Origin: Carex sylvatica
Taxonomy: Eukaryota; Streptophyta; Magnoliopsida; Poales; Cyperaceae
Reading direction: 5' to 3'
Assembly: GCA_964058845.1 (NCBI GenBank)
Contig: CAXKVR010000009.1
Coordinates: 62,001 to 126,000, forward strand
Length of the DNA stretch: 64,000 nucleotides
Part shown: positions 24,977 to 35,420 of the stretch, in pieces
Position numbering within the stretch: the stretch's first letter is position 1
Layout: each line of letters opens with the position of its first letter
Notes under the pieces: generated by a model
What the model was told of the DNA's origin: nothing
Databases searched by the model: none
Seen by the model: the letters and a program-made list of their open reading frames with translations, nothing else
Made by a program: the position numbers and the translations under genes

Positions 24977-26974
24977 TCATCTACCATTAGATAAAGTAGA
25001 TACATCTGTCATTGTAGTCATTGTAGAGGGATGTGATGACATAACGTAAGAATCGAATCCTTCATTCTGAAGCATTGCAAACGAGCTATGTTTCATTTGT
25101 ATTGCCGATAATTCTGGTAGGGGCGCATCGCCTTCCAAATATTGCACAGTTTGTCGCATGCTTGGCCTGGCACTAGGTAGTGGATGTGAGCAAAGCAAAC
25201 CTAGTTTTAGCACCATAACTGCCTCCTCTACTATATAACATTCGCCTAATCTTGGGTCCACAATATCAGCTAATGATCCGGATTTCCAGTGTTCTAATAC
25301 CCGATCGACCAGAATCATTTCCTCCCCTTGTTCACCGTGGTGTAACGGTCTCTTACCGCAAACAACCTCTAGCACGAACGCACCAAAAGCAAACACATCA
25401 GTAAGAGGTGTTGCCTTCCCAGTTCTCGTAAGCTCTGGGGCAATATAGCCTATTGTACCTGCCACATGGGTGGTTTGAGGGTCAGTACCACGATCATATA
25501 GTCTTGCAAGGCCGAAGTCACCTAATCTAGCATTTAAATCAGAGTCTAATAAAACATTGCTTGCCTTAACGTCTCGGTGGATGACGACTTTCTCCCAATC
25601 CTCGTGGAGGTATAAAAGACCAAATGCTACCCCTTTGATAATTTTGAATCGTTGGATCCAATTAAGGGTCGGCTTTTCTTGACCATGCAAATACTTGTCA
25701 AGACTCCCATTTGGCATGTAATCATATACCAAAAGGAGCTCCCCTTTCTTCCTGCAATAACCCAATAATTGCACAAGGTTTCTATGCCGGAGCCGGCCAA
25801 TACTCACAACCTCTGCAATAAATTGATTGATACCATGGTTGGATTCGTGTGTGACTCGCTTGACTGCAACTTCCAATTTAGACACAGGTAATACCCCCCT
25901 GTAAACCCTCCCAAATCCACCACTTCCAAGCAACTCTTTTTCCTTAAACCCATTGGTTGCTCGGTACAAATCTTTGTATGAGAAGCGATGTGGACCAAAC
26001 TCAACTTCCCAATCTTCAATCAATTCTGCGTACTTAAGCCGCCTCTTCACATAGAGGAAAAGGAAAACGACTAAAATAAGAATAAAGGCCGCTGAAACGA
26101 AAGGCAACACTATTTCTAAGACTTTTGATCGGCTTTTGGGGGTTGTACGTGGGAGCTTTGGTAACTTTGATAGGTCAATGGGTGGTGCTGGTCCATTTAA
26201 TTTGAAGCTCCATCCAAGAATGTAATGAGAGTTATAGTAAGCACCATTCGAAGAAGAAAAACCAACGTACATAGAATCATTCAAAACATTTGAGAGATTA
26301 AATTTATAAGAGAGTAGAGGTTTTTTCGGCTTTGAATTTCCAATGGGAGATAAGGCAACAGTAATTTGTGTTTCTTGGCTCTCGTATTCAACCCATACTT
26401 GCATCGCTTTACGACTGATAAGGCTCAAATTTTGAAAAGAACCTGAATCGTCAGCATAATAGCCAGCAGAAGCAGATTGGTTCGACTTCAAACTATATAT
26501 ATCAATGCCAACATGGTTATCATTTATATCGTTGGACTCAACGTTCTGATAAGTGTCAAGCTCAACGGCAAAAATATGATTGGTGTGATTGCCATCGTTT
26601 TGATTATTGAGGAGGCCCATGTATCGGCCTGGCAAGGCGGCAGAGAGATTCTTCGAGGGGGAGATGAAGAAGGCAAGCCCATCGCCGCTGAGTGTAGGGT
26701 CCTTCGGAATAATTGCAAATACAAATGTGGTCGAGAAGGAGGTGGTGGTGCTACCGAAGCGAATTGGAGAGGGATGGAAGGCATGACCGTACTTCATTAG
26801 AAATGTCTCGTTAGTTAACTTCAAAAGGCCATTTGACTCGATGTAAGCTATACCGTCTAGGGTTAGATTTGCGCCAGCGAATCCATTGTATGTGAATTCA
26901 ACTTCTTGGCTGACAGAGAATGTGATTTTTAAGAGGAGGAGAAAAGCGAAAGCAATGATTTTAATCATGAGCAT
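24977..26974 (-). CDS. L-type lectin-domain receptor-like kinase, copy 1
   Basis: A single-exon, 665-residue plasma-membrane receptor kinase of the legume-lectin type (LecRK); the ectodomain and sequence style resemble the Arabidopsis LecRK-IV group. Such receptors couple extracellular ligand sensing to intracellular Ser/Thr phosphorylation, often in defence or development. In order: signal peptide 1-22, legume lectin domain about 23-262 (FTYNGFAGANLTLDG start, VELDTYQNV metal-site region), transmembrane helix about 285-309, kinase about 343-616. Kinase motifs are intact: P-loop GSGGFG at 350-355, Lys372 in VAVKR, HRDVK at 466-470, DFG at 486-488, APE at 512-514. The ATG at 26974 puts the signal peptide at the very N-terminus; an in-frame GTG further upstream was rejected. 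About 90% identical to the copy at 29598-31592. It looks functional. Confidence 0.96.
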   Translation of the reverse strand: MLMIKIIAFAFLLLLKITFSVSQEVEFTYNGFAGANLTLDGIAYIESNGLLKLTNETFLMKYGHAFHPSPIRFGSTTTSFSTTFVFAIIPKDPTLSGDGLAFFISPSKNLSAALPGRYMGLLNNQNDGNHTNHIFAVELDTYQNVESNDINDNHVGIDIYSLKSNQSASAGYYADDSGSFQNLSLISRKAMQVWVEYESQETQITVALSPIGNSKPKKPLLSYKFNLSNVLNDSMYVGFSSSNGAYYNSHYILGWSFKLNGPAPPIDLSKLPKLPRTTPKSRSKVLEIVLPFVSAAFILILVVFLFLYVKRRLKYAELIEDWEVEFGPHRFSYKDLYRATNGFKEKELLGSGGFGRVYRGVLPVSKLEVAVKRVTHESNHGINQFIAEVVSIGRLRHRNLVQLLGYCRKKGELLLVYDYMPNGSLDKYLHGQEKPTLNWIQRFKIIKGVAFGLLYLHEDWEKVVIHRDVKASNVLLDSDLNARLGDFGLARLYDRGTDPQTTHVAGTIGYIAPELTRTGKATPLTDVFAFGAFVLEVVCGKRPLHHGEQGEEMILVDRVLEHWKSGSLADIVDPRLGECYIVEEAVMVLKLGLLCSHPLPSARPSMRQTVQYLEGDAPLPELSAIQMKHSSFAMLQNEGFDSYVMSSHPSTMTTMTDVSTLSNGR

Positions 26975-27399
26975 GGCTAAAGAAACAAATATTTGCTTAG
27001 AAGATGAGAAGCTCACTTGGGATTATTAATTTCTTTGCCAGCAAGTTGTTGTGGATATAAAGTGAGCGGATATTATTTATTATTTATTCATGTGAGAGAT
27101 AAGGCACCAGATGCGTCTACTTGTACAGTTCAGCGTACATAAATGTCGTTATTAAACAATTGCCCAATCAAAATTATCTTTAAGCACCTATGTGCTCTTG
27201 TGTAAATAATAAATATTTTTTAGATATTTAAAAAAAAATACTACTTTCTTATAGTTCATATTTAAATCAGGTAATATATTTTACCTCCCTGAATAAAATA
27301 GTATAAACTGATTTTAAAGAATATAAAATTTTGTTTCCAAGTATATTTTTAAATAAAAATCGTTAAGAAAACTACGTAGTACAAAGTATTAATTGTGAC

Positions 27400-28210
27400 C
27401 TCACTCAGTCACTCACCAATTATAAATTAAAGAAATATCCGAATGCTAATTGTTTGAAGTTGTAAAAATCAAGATAAACATATAAAAAATTAGATGCGAT
27501 CAATATATAAAAGTCGTTGAAGAGTCAGCATATCTAGATTTTTTTGCTAAGGTCGCTTTCTAGTAATTAATTTTATTAAGACTATCGAAAGACTAAAGAG
27601 GCCATTTACTATGGCCACGTGACGCGGGCCTCAATTACCTGCCGCTTGAAGTGATTTCAAATCTATCACAAATTTTCTGTACTGATGTCTATTACATGAC
27701 ACCGAGGAAAAAACACAAAACATGATTTCATTACGAAGAGAGTTTAAATGCTTTTATTTTTTGTGTCTTGATTATTATTATATTTTTATTTTTAAAAATT
27801 AACTAGCTTAAAATTTAAAATATAAATATTAAAATAAAACCATTAGATGTGATCTATATGTATAATTTTCACTACGTGCTCATAAAAAAAATTATCACAT
27901 TTTGATTTTATTTTTATGTGAATCAATAAGTTAAAAAATGAACGTCTAAAAATTATCCACATCAGTACAATTTTTACAAGTCCTTAATGACAAACACAAA
28001 TATCATAATTTTTTATGTGTGCATAGATAAAATAATATAGATCATATTTATGGTTTTATTTTGACTTTTAAGTTTTAACTTTTGAGCAATTAAAGTTTTT
28101 AAAAATACAGACATTTGAACCCTCCTCTTTCAATATATAGGCATGTTGTATGCTCTAATACAATCCACCGTGGGCTAACCATAACTAATTACTTAAATAA
28201 CTTGTACCTT
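27400..28210. repeat. Upstream module, copy D
   Basis: At 27405-27720 this repeats the first part of modules A-C (CACTCACCAATTATAAATTA, GGCCACGTGACGCGGGCC, ATGACACCGAGGAAAA). At 27830-28200 it matches 34990-35400 upstream of the second kinase (TCACTACGTGCTCATAAA, ACAATCCACCGTGGGCTAA). It is about 400 bases upstream of the kinase start, so the module is likely part of the ancestral 5' region of this gene family. Confidence 0.8.
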
Positions 28211-29470
28211 GTTCATATATACTGTGGAAACATAGAAAGCTCAAGAAAGAACTGTTCTGTTGTTGTAGCCGCAAAAAGAGCTCTTAGTGTAAGGCGATTC
28301 CTTAAACTTCAGTCTGGTAAGGCACCTGATTGAATAACTTCAATAAGCTATTATCTGTACATAATAGTGATACATTCATCTGTACATTATAGGGGGCCAA
28401 TATATGCCAATATCTACCAACATCTGCAAGAGAAATGCAGGGTCAGGTCCCTCTTGTAGATCAAGAGTCATTAGACAATCTTGGCCTGAAATTACATGAT
28501 TGATATCTTGCGATGCCAATATATGCAGAAGGAGGCTTCCGCTGTTATGTCGTGTTAGGAGTGTTTCGGGATGAGGGTTTTTATCTAATAGTGGGTTTCT
28601 CAGATATCCATGATCTTGTGACTTATAACGAGATGAATGTCTCTTATTATGCAAGTCTGAATAATGCGAGTCTTTATTATTATAAACATATATATTATTT
28701 TTATAATTAACTCTTTATTTTATTCTAACACTGACTATTTTCAGGTATTGCATGAAGCTAATTTCTCAAGGTACCAAAATAATGTTGACATTGGTTTTCT
28801 GGACCCTAGTCCACAAAGTTTCAAATTTGCTCGTTGATAGTTATTTGTGACCGGCGCAGTTATTATAAGCGACCAAATCGCTGATACTATTTTTTTTAAA
28901 TTGTAGTGGTTGTATTGTTTTTTATATTGTATTTTTATATTATTAGGGTTACGTTTTGTTATGCTAAAGAGACATCCAAAAGATCTAATATATATGATAT
29001 ACAGTAAAAAGAATTTAACATAAAATACTACAAAATACTACAATCCAACACAAAAATACTATAATATGAAAAATACTAAATCAGGGATGTTCAAACGTGT
29101 TGGTCTGTTTGGTTTTCAACTGAACTGAAATTTTTTTGGTTTAAATGGATCGGTTCGGTTGAACTTTTGAATTATTATAATTTAAATGAATCAGTTCAGT
29201 TTAGACTTTTTAAAACTGACTAAATCGAACCAATTGAAATATATGGTTCAAGTATGATATATTTTGATTGGTTCAATAATCGCTTCCTTTCTTTCATTTT
29301 AGCTTAAAAAATATTTTATAGTTAGTGAAAAAAGACAGTTGCTAACAAATGTATTAATTAAAAAAAGTTTTATTTACACATAATAGAAAAATAAAACAGA
29401 CCCGTAAAAAACTCGCATGGACATGAAACTTGGATAACTCGGATCGGACCCGACCGATACCGAGTTTTCA
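28211..29470. other. Intergenic stretch with unassigned coding-like pieces
   Basis: It holds a 92-codon open frame on the minus strand (28654-28376; ends with residues such as LLQMLVDIGIYWPPIMYR). On the plus strand, an exon-like piece at 28745-28837 follows a TTTTCAG acceptor, reads 30 codons (HEANFSRYQNNVDIGFLDP) and then stops. Neither matches a family I know. From 29090 to 29300 there is a run of GGTTCGGTT / TTCAGTTCAGTTTAG motifs typical of dispersed plant repeats. No intact gene is seen. Confidence 0.4.
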
Positions 29471-29597
29471 AACCATGATTAAAGTCCAGCAATCATTTCT
29501 TCAGTATACAAACGTTATATACTATATAATATATATAACATCTGAGTACACAATATTATCAGTTAAACAAAAATTAGAAAACAAAGAGTCTGTTCTA

Positions 29598-31592
29598 TCA
29601 TCTGCCACCAGATAAACCAGATAAACCAGAGAAGGATATAATTGTAGAGGGATGTGACAAAACATAAGAATTGAATCCTTCATTCTGAAGCTTTGTAAAC
29701 GTGCTAAACTTTGTATATATTGCCGATAAGTCTGGTAGGGGCGCATCGCCTTCCAAATATTGCACAACTTGTCGCATGCTCGGCCTGGCACTAGGTAGTG
29801 GATGTGAGCAAAGCAAACCTAGTTTTAGCACCATATCCACCTCCTCTACTGTATAACATTCGCCTAATCTCGGATCCACAATATTGGCTAACGATCCGAA
29901 TTTCCAGTGTTCTAGCACCTGATCAACTAGAATAGTTTCCTCCCCTTGTGCACCAGGGTGTAACGGTTTCTTACTGCAAACAACCTCTAGCAGGAATGCA
30001 CCAAAGGCAAACACATCAGTAAGAGGTGTGGCCTTGCCAGTTCTCGTAAGCTCTGGGGCAATATAACCCACTGTACCTGCCACAAGAGTGGTTTGAGGGT
30101 CGGTACCACGATCGTATAGTTTTGCAAGGCCAAAGTCACCTAATCTAGCATTTAAATCAGAGTCTAATAACACATTGCTTGGCTTAACGTCTCGATGGAT
30201 AACAACTTTCTCCCAATCCTCGTGGAGGTATAAAAGACCTGATGCTACTCCTTTGATAATTTTGAATCTTTGGATCCAATTGAGGGTCGGCTTTTCTTGA
30301 CCATACAAATACTTGTCAAGACTCCCATTTGGCAGGTAATCATATACCAAAAGGAGCTCCCCTTTCTTCCGGCAATAACCCAATAATTGCACAAGGTTTC
30401 TATGCCGGAGCCGGCCAATACTCACAACCTCTGCAATAAATTGCTTGATACCATGGTTCGACTCGTGTGTGACTCGCTTGACTGCAACTTCCAATTTAGA
30501 CACAGGTAATACCCCCCTGTAAACCCTCCCAAATCCACCACTTCCAAGCAACTCTTTTTCCTTAAACCCATTGGTTGCTCGGTACAAATCTTTGTATGAG
30601 AAGCGATGTGGACCAAACTCAACTTCCCAATCTTCAATCACTTCTGCGTACTTAAGCCGTCTCTTCATATAGAGGAAAAGGAAAACGACTAAAATAAGAA
30701 TAAAGGCCGCTGAAGCAAAAGGCAACACTATTTCTAAGACTTTTGATCGGTCTTTGGGGGTTGTACGTGGGAGCTTTGGCAACTTTGATAGGTCAATGGG
30801 TGGTGCTGGTCCATTTAATTTGAAGCTCCATCCAAGAATGTAATGAGAGCTATAATAAGCACCAGTGGAAGAAGAAAAACCAACGTACATAGAATCGTTC
30901 AAAACATTTGAGAGATTGAATTTATAAGAGAGTAGAGGTTTCCTGGGCTTAGAATTTCCAATGGGAGATAAGGCAACAGTAATTTGTGTTTCTTGGCTCT
31001 CGTATTCAACCCATACTTGCATCGCTTTACGACTGAAAAGGCTCAAATTTTGAAAAGAACCTGAATCGTCAGCATAATAGCCGGCAGGAACAGATTGGCT
31101 TGACTTCAAACTATTTATATCAATGCCAACATGGTTACCATTTATATCGTTGGACTCAACGTTCTGAAAAGTGTCAAGCTCAATGGCAAAAATATGATTG
31201 GTGAGATTGCCATCGTTTATATTATTAAGGAGGCCCATGTACCAGCCAGGCAAGGCGGTGGAGAGATTCTTCGAGGGGGAGATTAAGAAGGCAAGCCCAT
31301 CGCCGCTGAGTGTAGGGTCCTTTGAAATAATTGCGAATACAAATGTGGTTGAGAAGGAAGAGGTGCTCCTGCCAAAGCGAATTGGAGAGGGTTGGAAGGC
31401 ATGGCCGTACTTCATTAGAAACGTCTCGTTAGTTAACTTCAAAAGGCCATTTGACTCGATGTAAGCTATACCGTCTATGGTTAGATTTGCGCCGGCAAAT
31501 CCATTGTATGTGAATTCAACTTCTTGGCTGACAGAGAATGTGATATTTAAGAGGAGGAGGAAAGCCAAAGCAAAGTTTTTAATAATGAGCAT
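29598..31592 (-). CDS. L-type lectin-domain receptor-like kinase, copy 2
   Basis: A 664-residue single-exon paralogue of the kinase at 24977-26974, in the same orientation and collinear with it up to the C-tail. Signal peptide 1-22 (MLIIKNFALAFLLLL), lectin domain about 23-262, transmembrane about 285-309, kinase about 343-616. P-loop GSGGFG 350-355, Lys372, HRDVKPSN at 466-473, DFG at 486-488 and APE at 512-514 are all present, so it is predicted catalytically competent. Differences from copy 1 are spread over the lectin domain (about 26 substitutions up to the transmembrane end) and the kinase (about 22), and the last 30 residues diverge most. In the activation loop the common His of TTHVAGT is Leu here (TTLVAGT). 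The ATG at 31592 was chosen over an upstream GTG. Head-to-tail tandem duplication is clear. Confidence 0.95.
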   Translation of the reverse strand: MLIIKNFALAFLLLLNITFSVSQEVEFTYNGFAGANLTIDGIAYIESNGLLKLTNETFLMKYGHAFQPSPIRFGRSTSSFSTTFVFAIISKDPTLSGDGLAFLISPSKNLSTALPGWYMGLLNNINDGNLTNHIFAIELDTFQNVESNDINGNHVGIDINSLKSSQSVPAGYYADDSGSFQNLSLFSRKAMQVWVEYESQETQITVALSPIGNSKPRKPLLSYKFNLSNVLNDSMYVGFSSSTGAYYSSHYILGWSFKLNGPAPPIDLSKLPKLPRTTPKDRSKVLEIVLPFASAAFILILVVFLFLYMKRRLKYAEVIEDWEVEFGPHRFSYKDLYRATNGFKEKELLGSGGFGRVYRGVLPVSKLEVAVKRVTHESNHGIKQFIAEVVSIGRLRHRNLVQLLGYCRKKGELLLVYDYLPNGSLDKYLYGQEKPTLNWIQRFKIIKGVASGLLYLHEDWEKVVIHRDVKPSNVLLDSDLNARLGDFGLAKLYDRGTDPQTTLVAGTVGYIAPELTRTGKATPLTDVFAFGAFLLEVVCSKKPLHPGAQGEETILVDQVLEHWKFGSLANIVDPRLGECYTVEEVDMVLKLGLLCSHPLPSARPSMRQVVQYLEGDAPLPDLSAIYTKFSTFTKLQNEGFNSYVLSHPSTIISFSGLSGLSGGR

Positions 31593-31769
31593 GGCTAAAG
31601 ACACAAATTATTTGCTTAGAAGATGAGAAGCTCACTTGGGTGTATTACTTTGCCAGCAAGCTGTTGTGGATTGGAGGACATAAAGTGAGGGGATATTATT
31701 TATTCATGTGAGAGATATGGCACCAGAAGCATCTACTTGTACAATTCATTATACAGAAAAGTCGTTAAT

Positions 31770-31965
31770 ACAGTGACTGGCTTTACTATGTGGCAGTGCA
31801 TGGTACCTCTTAACTGTACTGGAAGCCGTGTGTATGGCTTAGAATTATGCTGGGGACTTTGTGCTTTGGGTATCTCTAGTTTTATTTGCATAAAAAACAG
31901 TTTGTCCACTTTCTTCAATGAAGATGGGCCTGGAGCTTTCATATATATATATATATATATATATA
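31770..31965. mobile_element. 196-bp retroposon-like insertion with 8-bp target duplication
   Basis: TCGTTAAT occurs at 31762-31769 and again at 31966-31973, bounding 196 bases absent from the paralogous position near 27145 (GTCGTTATTAAACAATTG). It ends in an (AT)n tail of about 22 bases then AAA. The sequence includes TTTGTGCTTTGGGTATCTC and TTTTATTTGCATAAAAAAC, which resembles a LINE 3' end. No coding capacity. Confidence 0.65.
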
Positions 31966-32234
31966 AATCGTTAATATTAAACAATTGACCAATAGAGCCG
32001 TTCCAGAACTGGGGGACAAAATTTTCGTTATGTCCTCTTGTGTAAATATTAATATTTTTTAGATAAAAATTAAATACTATGCTTCATATTTAAATAAGGT
32101 AATATTTTACCTCTTTGAATAAAAATAGTAAACTGAATGTAAAATTTTCTCTCCAAGTATATATTTATATGAAAATTATATTAAAATATTGTATTCACTA
32201 TTTGAAATTTAAAAATACAATATAGAGACCTACG

Positions 32235-32540
32235 TAGTACAAAGTATTGTAACCTCACTCACTCACTCACTCACCAATTATAAACTAAAGAAATTTCCGA
32301 CTCCTAATTGTTTGACGTTGCAAAAATCAAGATAAACATATATATATGAACCAATATTAAAATAAAAGGTTATATATACGATCAATCAAAGTCGTTGAAG
32401 AATCAAAATATCTAGAATTTTTTTTGCTAAGGTCGCTTTCTAGTAATTAATTTTATTAAGACTATCGAAAGACTAAAGAGGCCATTTAACATGGCCACTC
32501 GAAAGGTGCTTGAAGTGATTCCAGATTTATCACAGATTTC
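32235..32540. repeat. Upstream module, copy E
   Basis: Matches the first part of modules A-D (CACTCACCAATTATAAACTA, AAAGTCGTTGAAGAATCAAA, TTCTAGTAATTAATTTTATT) and lies about 650 bases upstream of the second kinase. It is broken after TCACAGATTTCTGTC by the insertion that follows. Confidence 0.8.
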
Positions 32541-33026
32541 TGTCAAATCTCTATATCTCTTTTTAAATTTTAGAGGGGTATTAGATGATAAACTTCAAGT
32601 TTGGTGGCATTTGCCAATATCCCCTCAAAATTTGGGTTTTTATATAACTAGTAGGGATTTTAAAAAATTCCAGTTGGCCAGGAGGCCCGGTCATATCCGC
32701 CCGGCCCGTCCTAATAAATATGGAAAATATTGTATTTACTTGTTGACCATGAGGCGGTATCCATTGCCCATGGTTGTGGTGTCAAATCAGTGCTAATAAA
32801 ACTAAATCTCAAATAACTATTTTTGAATTAATGTTCAATGAGGAGGGTTTTAATGTCACAAGTTTTAAGACTAGTTGCAGGGGACTGTATTTTTCAAATA
32901 TAAATCTCAAATAAAACTTCAAGTTGCAGGGACTACATTTTCATTTATGGCTCTTCTATTCTTAGAAATGCTGTACCTCTCTCTCTCTCTCTTATTTTGT
33001 TTTGTATAATTTCTTTTTCTAATTTT

Positions 33027-33117
33027 AGGATGACGTTATAATGCTCTACCTTGCAGCAGCAATTACTAAGAAAGGAATCAGTATCTTTCGCTTCGACTTT
33101 GCTGGAAATTGGTAAAT
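33027..33117 (+). pseudogene. Exon fragment of an alpha/beta hydrolase (serine aminopeptidase S33-like)
   Basis: After a TTTTAG acceptor the frame reads DDVIMLYLAAAITKKGIS, then IFRFDFAGN, and runs into GTAAAT. Plant alpha/beta hydrolases of the S33 group carry NLAAALEKEGISAFRFDFAGNGES at the matching place, just before the nucleophile region. The following GESEG segment is absent, and no upstream or downstream exon of this family is seen. It is an isolated captured exon, not a gene. Confidence 0.6.
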
Positions 33118-33445
33118 TCCAAATTTTTTTAAGTGCTGAATTGTGCAAGCCAATATGATTTTTAACAAAATGTTGAAGTGGCCTCTGGTATGGTTATTTT
33201 TAAAATAAAACCAGTATGATTTTTAATATGCATTAATATCTGTTGTGATGAATTATTTGATATTGCGGCTTTGATTACTTGAAGTCGTTAAAATTTGAGT
33301 TGTAGAATTGATGATTTTGAATTGTATTTAGTTTGACACTAGAATCATTCAGCAAATTTTTATGATATGATCATAGAAATGAAGAAGAAAGTATATATGC
33401 TCATATTTCCAATTAACTATTAGTTGTCTTTTTTCTTTTTTTTCA

Positions 33446-33964
33446 GATTTGGGAGAGGGTAATCCATTTAAGACATATTTTGATGATTTAGATGGAGATG
33501 GAGATGAAGATGTTGAGGTAACTCTTCTTCTTCTTTTTTATTAATTGGTTGTTATTGAAAAATTGAATGCTATCTAGATATTTGATGAAATGAAACCAAA
33601 ATCATGACTGGATTTCTCCACCAAAGGCAATCTGATTTGGAATTGAACTTTGAGGCATTCAGTTGCTTCAGTTCATATTTTGTACATGTCAAAATTTGGT
33701 TTGCCTTTGCATAGATTATAAATAATCTATGTTTTAACTGTTAAGGATGTTTCTTTGTTTCTACATATTCATGTCTTTTGTCCGAGTATAATCAAAATAT
33801 TACTGTTTTTGTGTTACATAATCGAAATTATTTGTTTATTTCAGTTTTATTTTTGTTCAAGAGGCATATAATAGCTTATACAAAATAGATGAAATTAATT
33901 TATATTAAACAACATAATTGAATTAATTATGCAGATCAGAGTAATAGAAGAAGATGAAGAGTAG
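33446..33964 (+). pseudogene. Two exon-like pieces encoding an acidic C-terminus
   Basis: After TTTTTTCAG, one frame reads LGEGNPFKTYFDDLDG, then DGDEDVE, and meets a GTAACT donor near 33517. After a further acceptor (TTATGCAG, about 33934) the frame reads IRVIEEDEE followed by TAG. The splice phases agree, so these look like the last two exons of some gene with an acidic tail. I do not recognise the family. No start or earlier exon is present nearby. Confidence 0.35.
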
Positions 33965-34984
33965 TGGGTTCAGTGCTTTGTTTGTGCTAAATAATATTTG
34001 TGTAACTTTGTTAAATTTTTATTTTTAGTTTAGTGTTAAATTATACTTTGCTGGATTATGGACAACTATATAGTTTTTTGTGCTAAATTACATCTCTTTG
34101 TTGTGTTAAATTATACTTTGGCACTTATTTTCAACCTTTTTTTATAACATAATTTCAACAAGTCCTCAGTGATGTAGCAGCCACTCTTATTGATGCCTTT
34201 GAATTTGTTATTTTCACTCAATCATTTAAGCTTGTTGAGAATTGAATTCTTATTTGATATCTGTTTTTATTTAGCTTGCTGTTGCAATAGAAATTAAAAA
34301 AAATGAATGGAGCATCAATTGAAAATCTGTTGCAGGGTTGGGACACGAGCAGGGCTGGGCTGGGTAATTAAGGAAGCCCATGGGCAGGTCAGGCCTAGAT
34401 TTTCAAGCCTGCCAAATTGGGCCAGGCAGGTGGGCCATTAATTTTTAACAGGCAAACCAGGCCTGAACTTGGCAAAATATTTGTGGGCTCGGCCCATTGC
34501 CATCCCTAATAACTAGTAGCTAATAATAAAATTTTAAATAAAAGTAATTTGGTTTGCAAAAGATGGCTGGGATCCAGTGTGGATCACTTATTTGTTTTGT
34601 GTCAGTTTGTAATTAGGAAAGTATTTTTTTATATGGGACCATTTCAAACTATGGTTATGAAACTCAGATTTGGAATCAAAATAGGGTACTTGACCGTGAA
34701 ATCGGAATCAGATGAATCAGCTGGAATAAGAAGAATTGAATCTGAAACTCGGATTTATTAAGTAGAAGCTTGTTTGTAGCAAAAAAAAAAGGAAAAAAAA
34801 TGGTAAAAAAATAATTTTGATTCCTAACAATAATAAATATATAGAAGAAAAATAATGAAAGAAAAGGAAACAAAAGGAGGTAAAAAAACATAAAAAGCTA
34901 ATTCAAAAGCAAAAGTCAAAAACTATGAAATGGATGAATCTAATGAAAACCAAAATGGAGAGGATGAGAAAAGGGTGTCTGTCC

Positions 34985-35420
34985 AAAATTTCATTAAAAT
35001 AAAACCGTTAGATGTGATTTATATGATTTTCACTACGTGGTCATAAACAAATTAATTATCACATTTCGTCTTTGATTTTATGTGAATCATAAAATCAATA
35101 AGTGGATAATGAACATGTAGAAATTACTCACATCAATATATTTTTACATGCTCTTGATGACAAACACAATAAGTTGAAATATTATATTTTTTACATAGAT
35201 AAAATGATAAAGATCATATCTAATGGTTTTATTTTGACTTTTAAGTTTTAAATTTTAAAATATTAAAGTTTTTAAATGAAAATATAGTAAAGACATAAAA
35301 AATATTAAGGCTTTTGAACCCATCTTTCAACTGTTTTATGTTCTTATACAATCCACCGTGGGCTAATTAACCATAATTAATTACTTAAATAACCTCTACC
35401 ATGTTGATATATACCCTCCT
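34985..35420. repeat. Continuation of upstream module E after the insertion
   Basis: Collinear with 27830-28200: ATAAAACCGTTAGATGTGAT, TTTTCACTACGTGGTCATAA and ACAATCCACCGTGGGCTAAT. This restores the D/E alignment and defines the right edge of the 2.4-kb insertion. Confidence 0.8.

Larger units (their letters stand above)
32541..34977. mobile_element. 2.4-kb insertion carrying gene fragments (class unknown)
   Basis: Compared with copy D, this stretch is extra. TCTGTC stands at both ends (near 32540 and 34980), a possible short target duplication. It contains exon-like pieces of two different genes (33027-33117 and 33446-33964) and a segment near 34340-34500 of GGGCTGGGCTGG / GGGCCAGGCAGG composition. 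No terminal inverted repeats were seen. It could be a gene-capturing transposon or filler DNA from break repair. Confidence 0.5.

Noticed and set aside
26477..26800. 107- and 86-codon frames overlapping the first kinase in other frames
   Set aside because: Shadows of the lectin-domain coding sequence.
27054..27061. TATA box for the first kinase
   Set aside because: GATATAAA is in TATA form only on the plus strand; on the kinase's minus strand it reads TTTATATC, a weak match.
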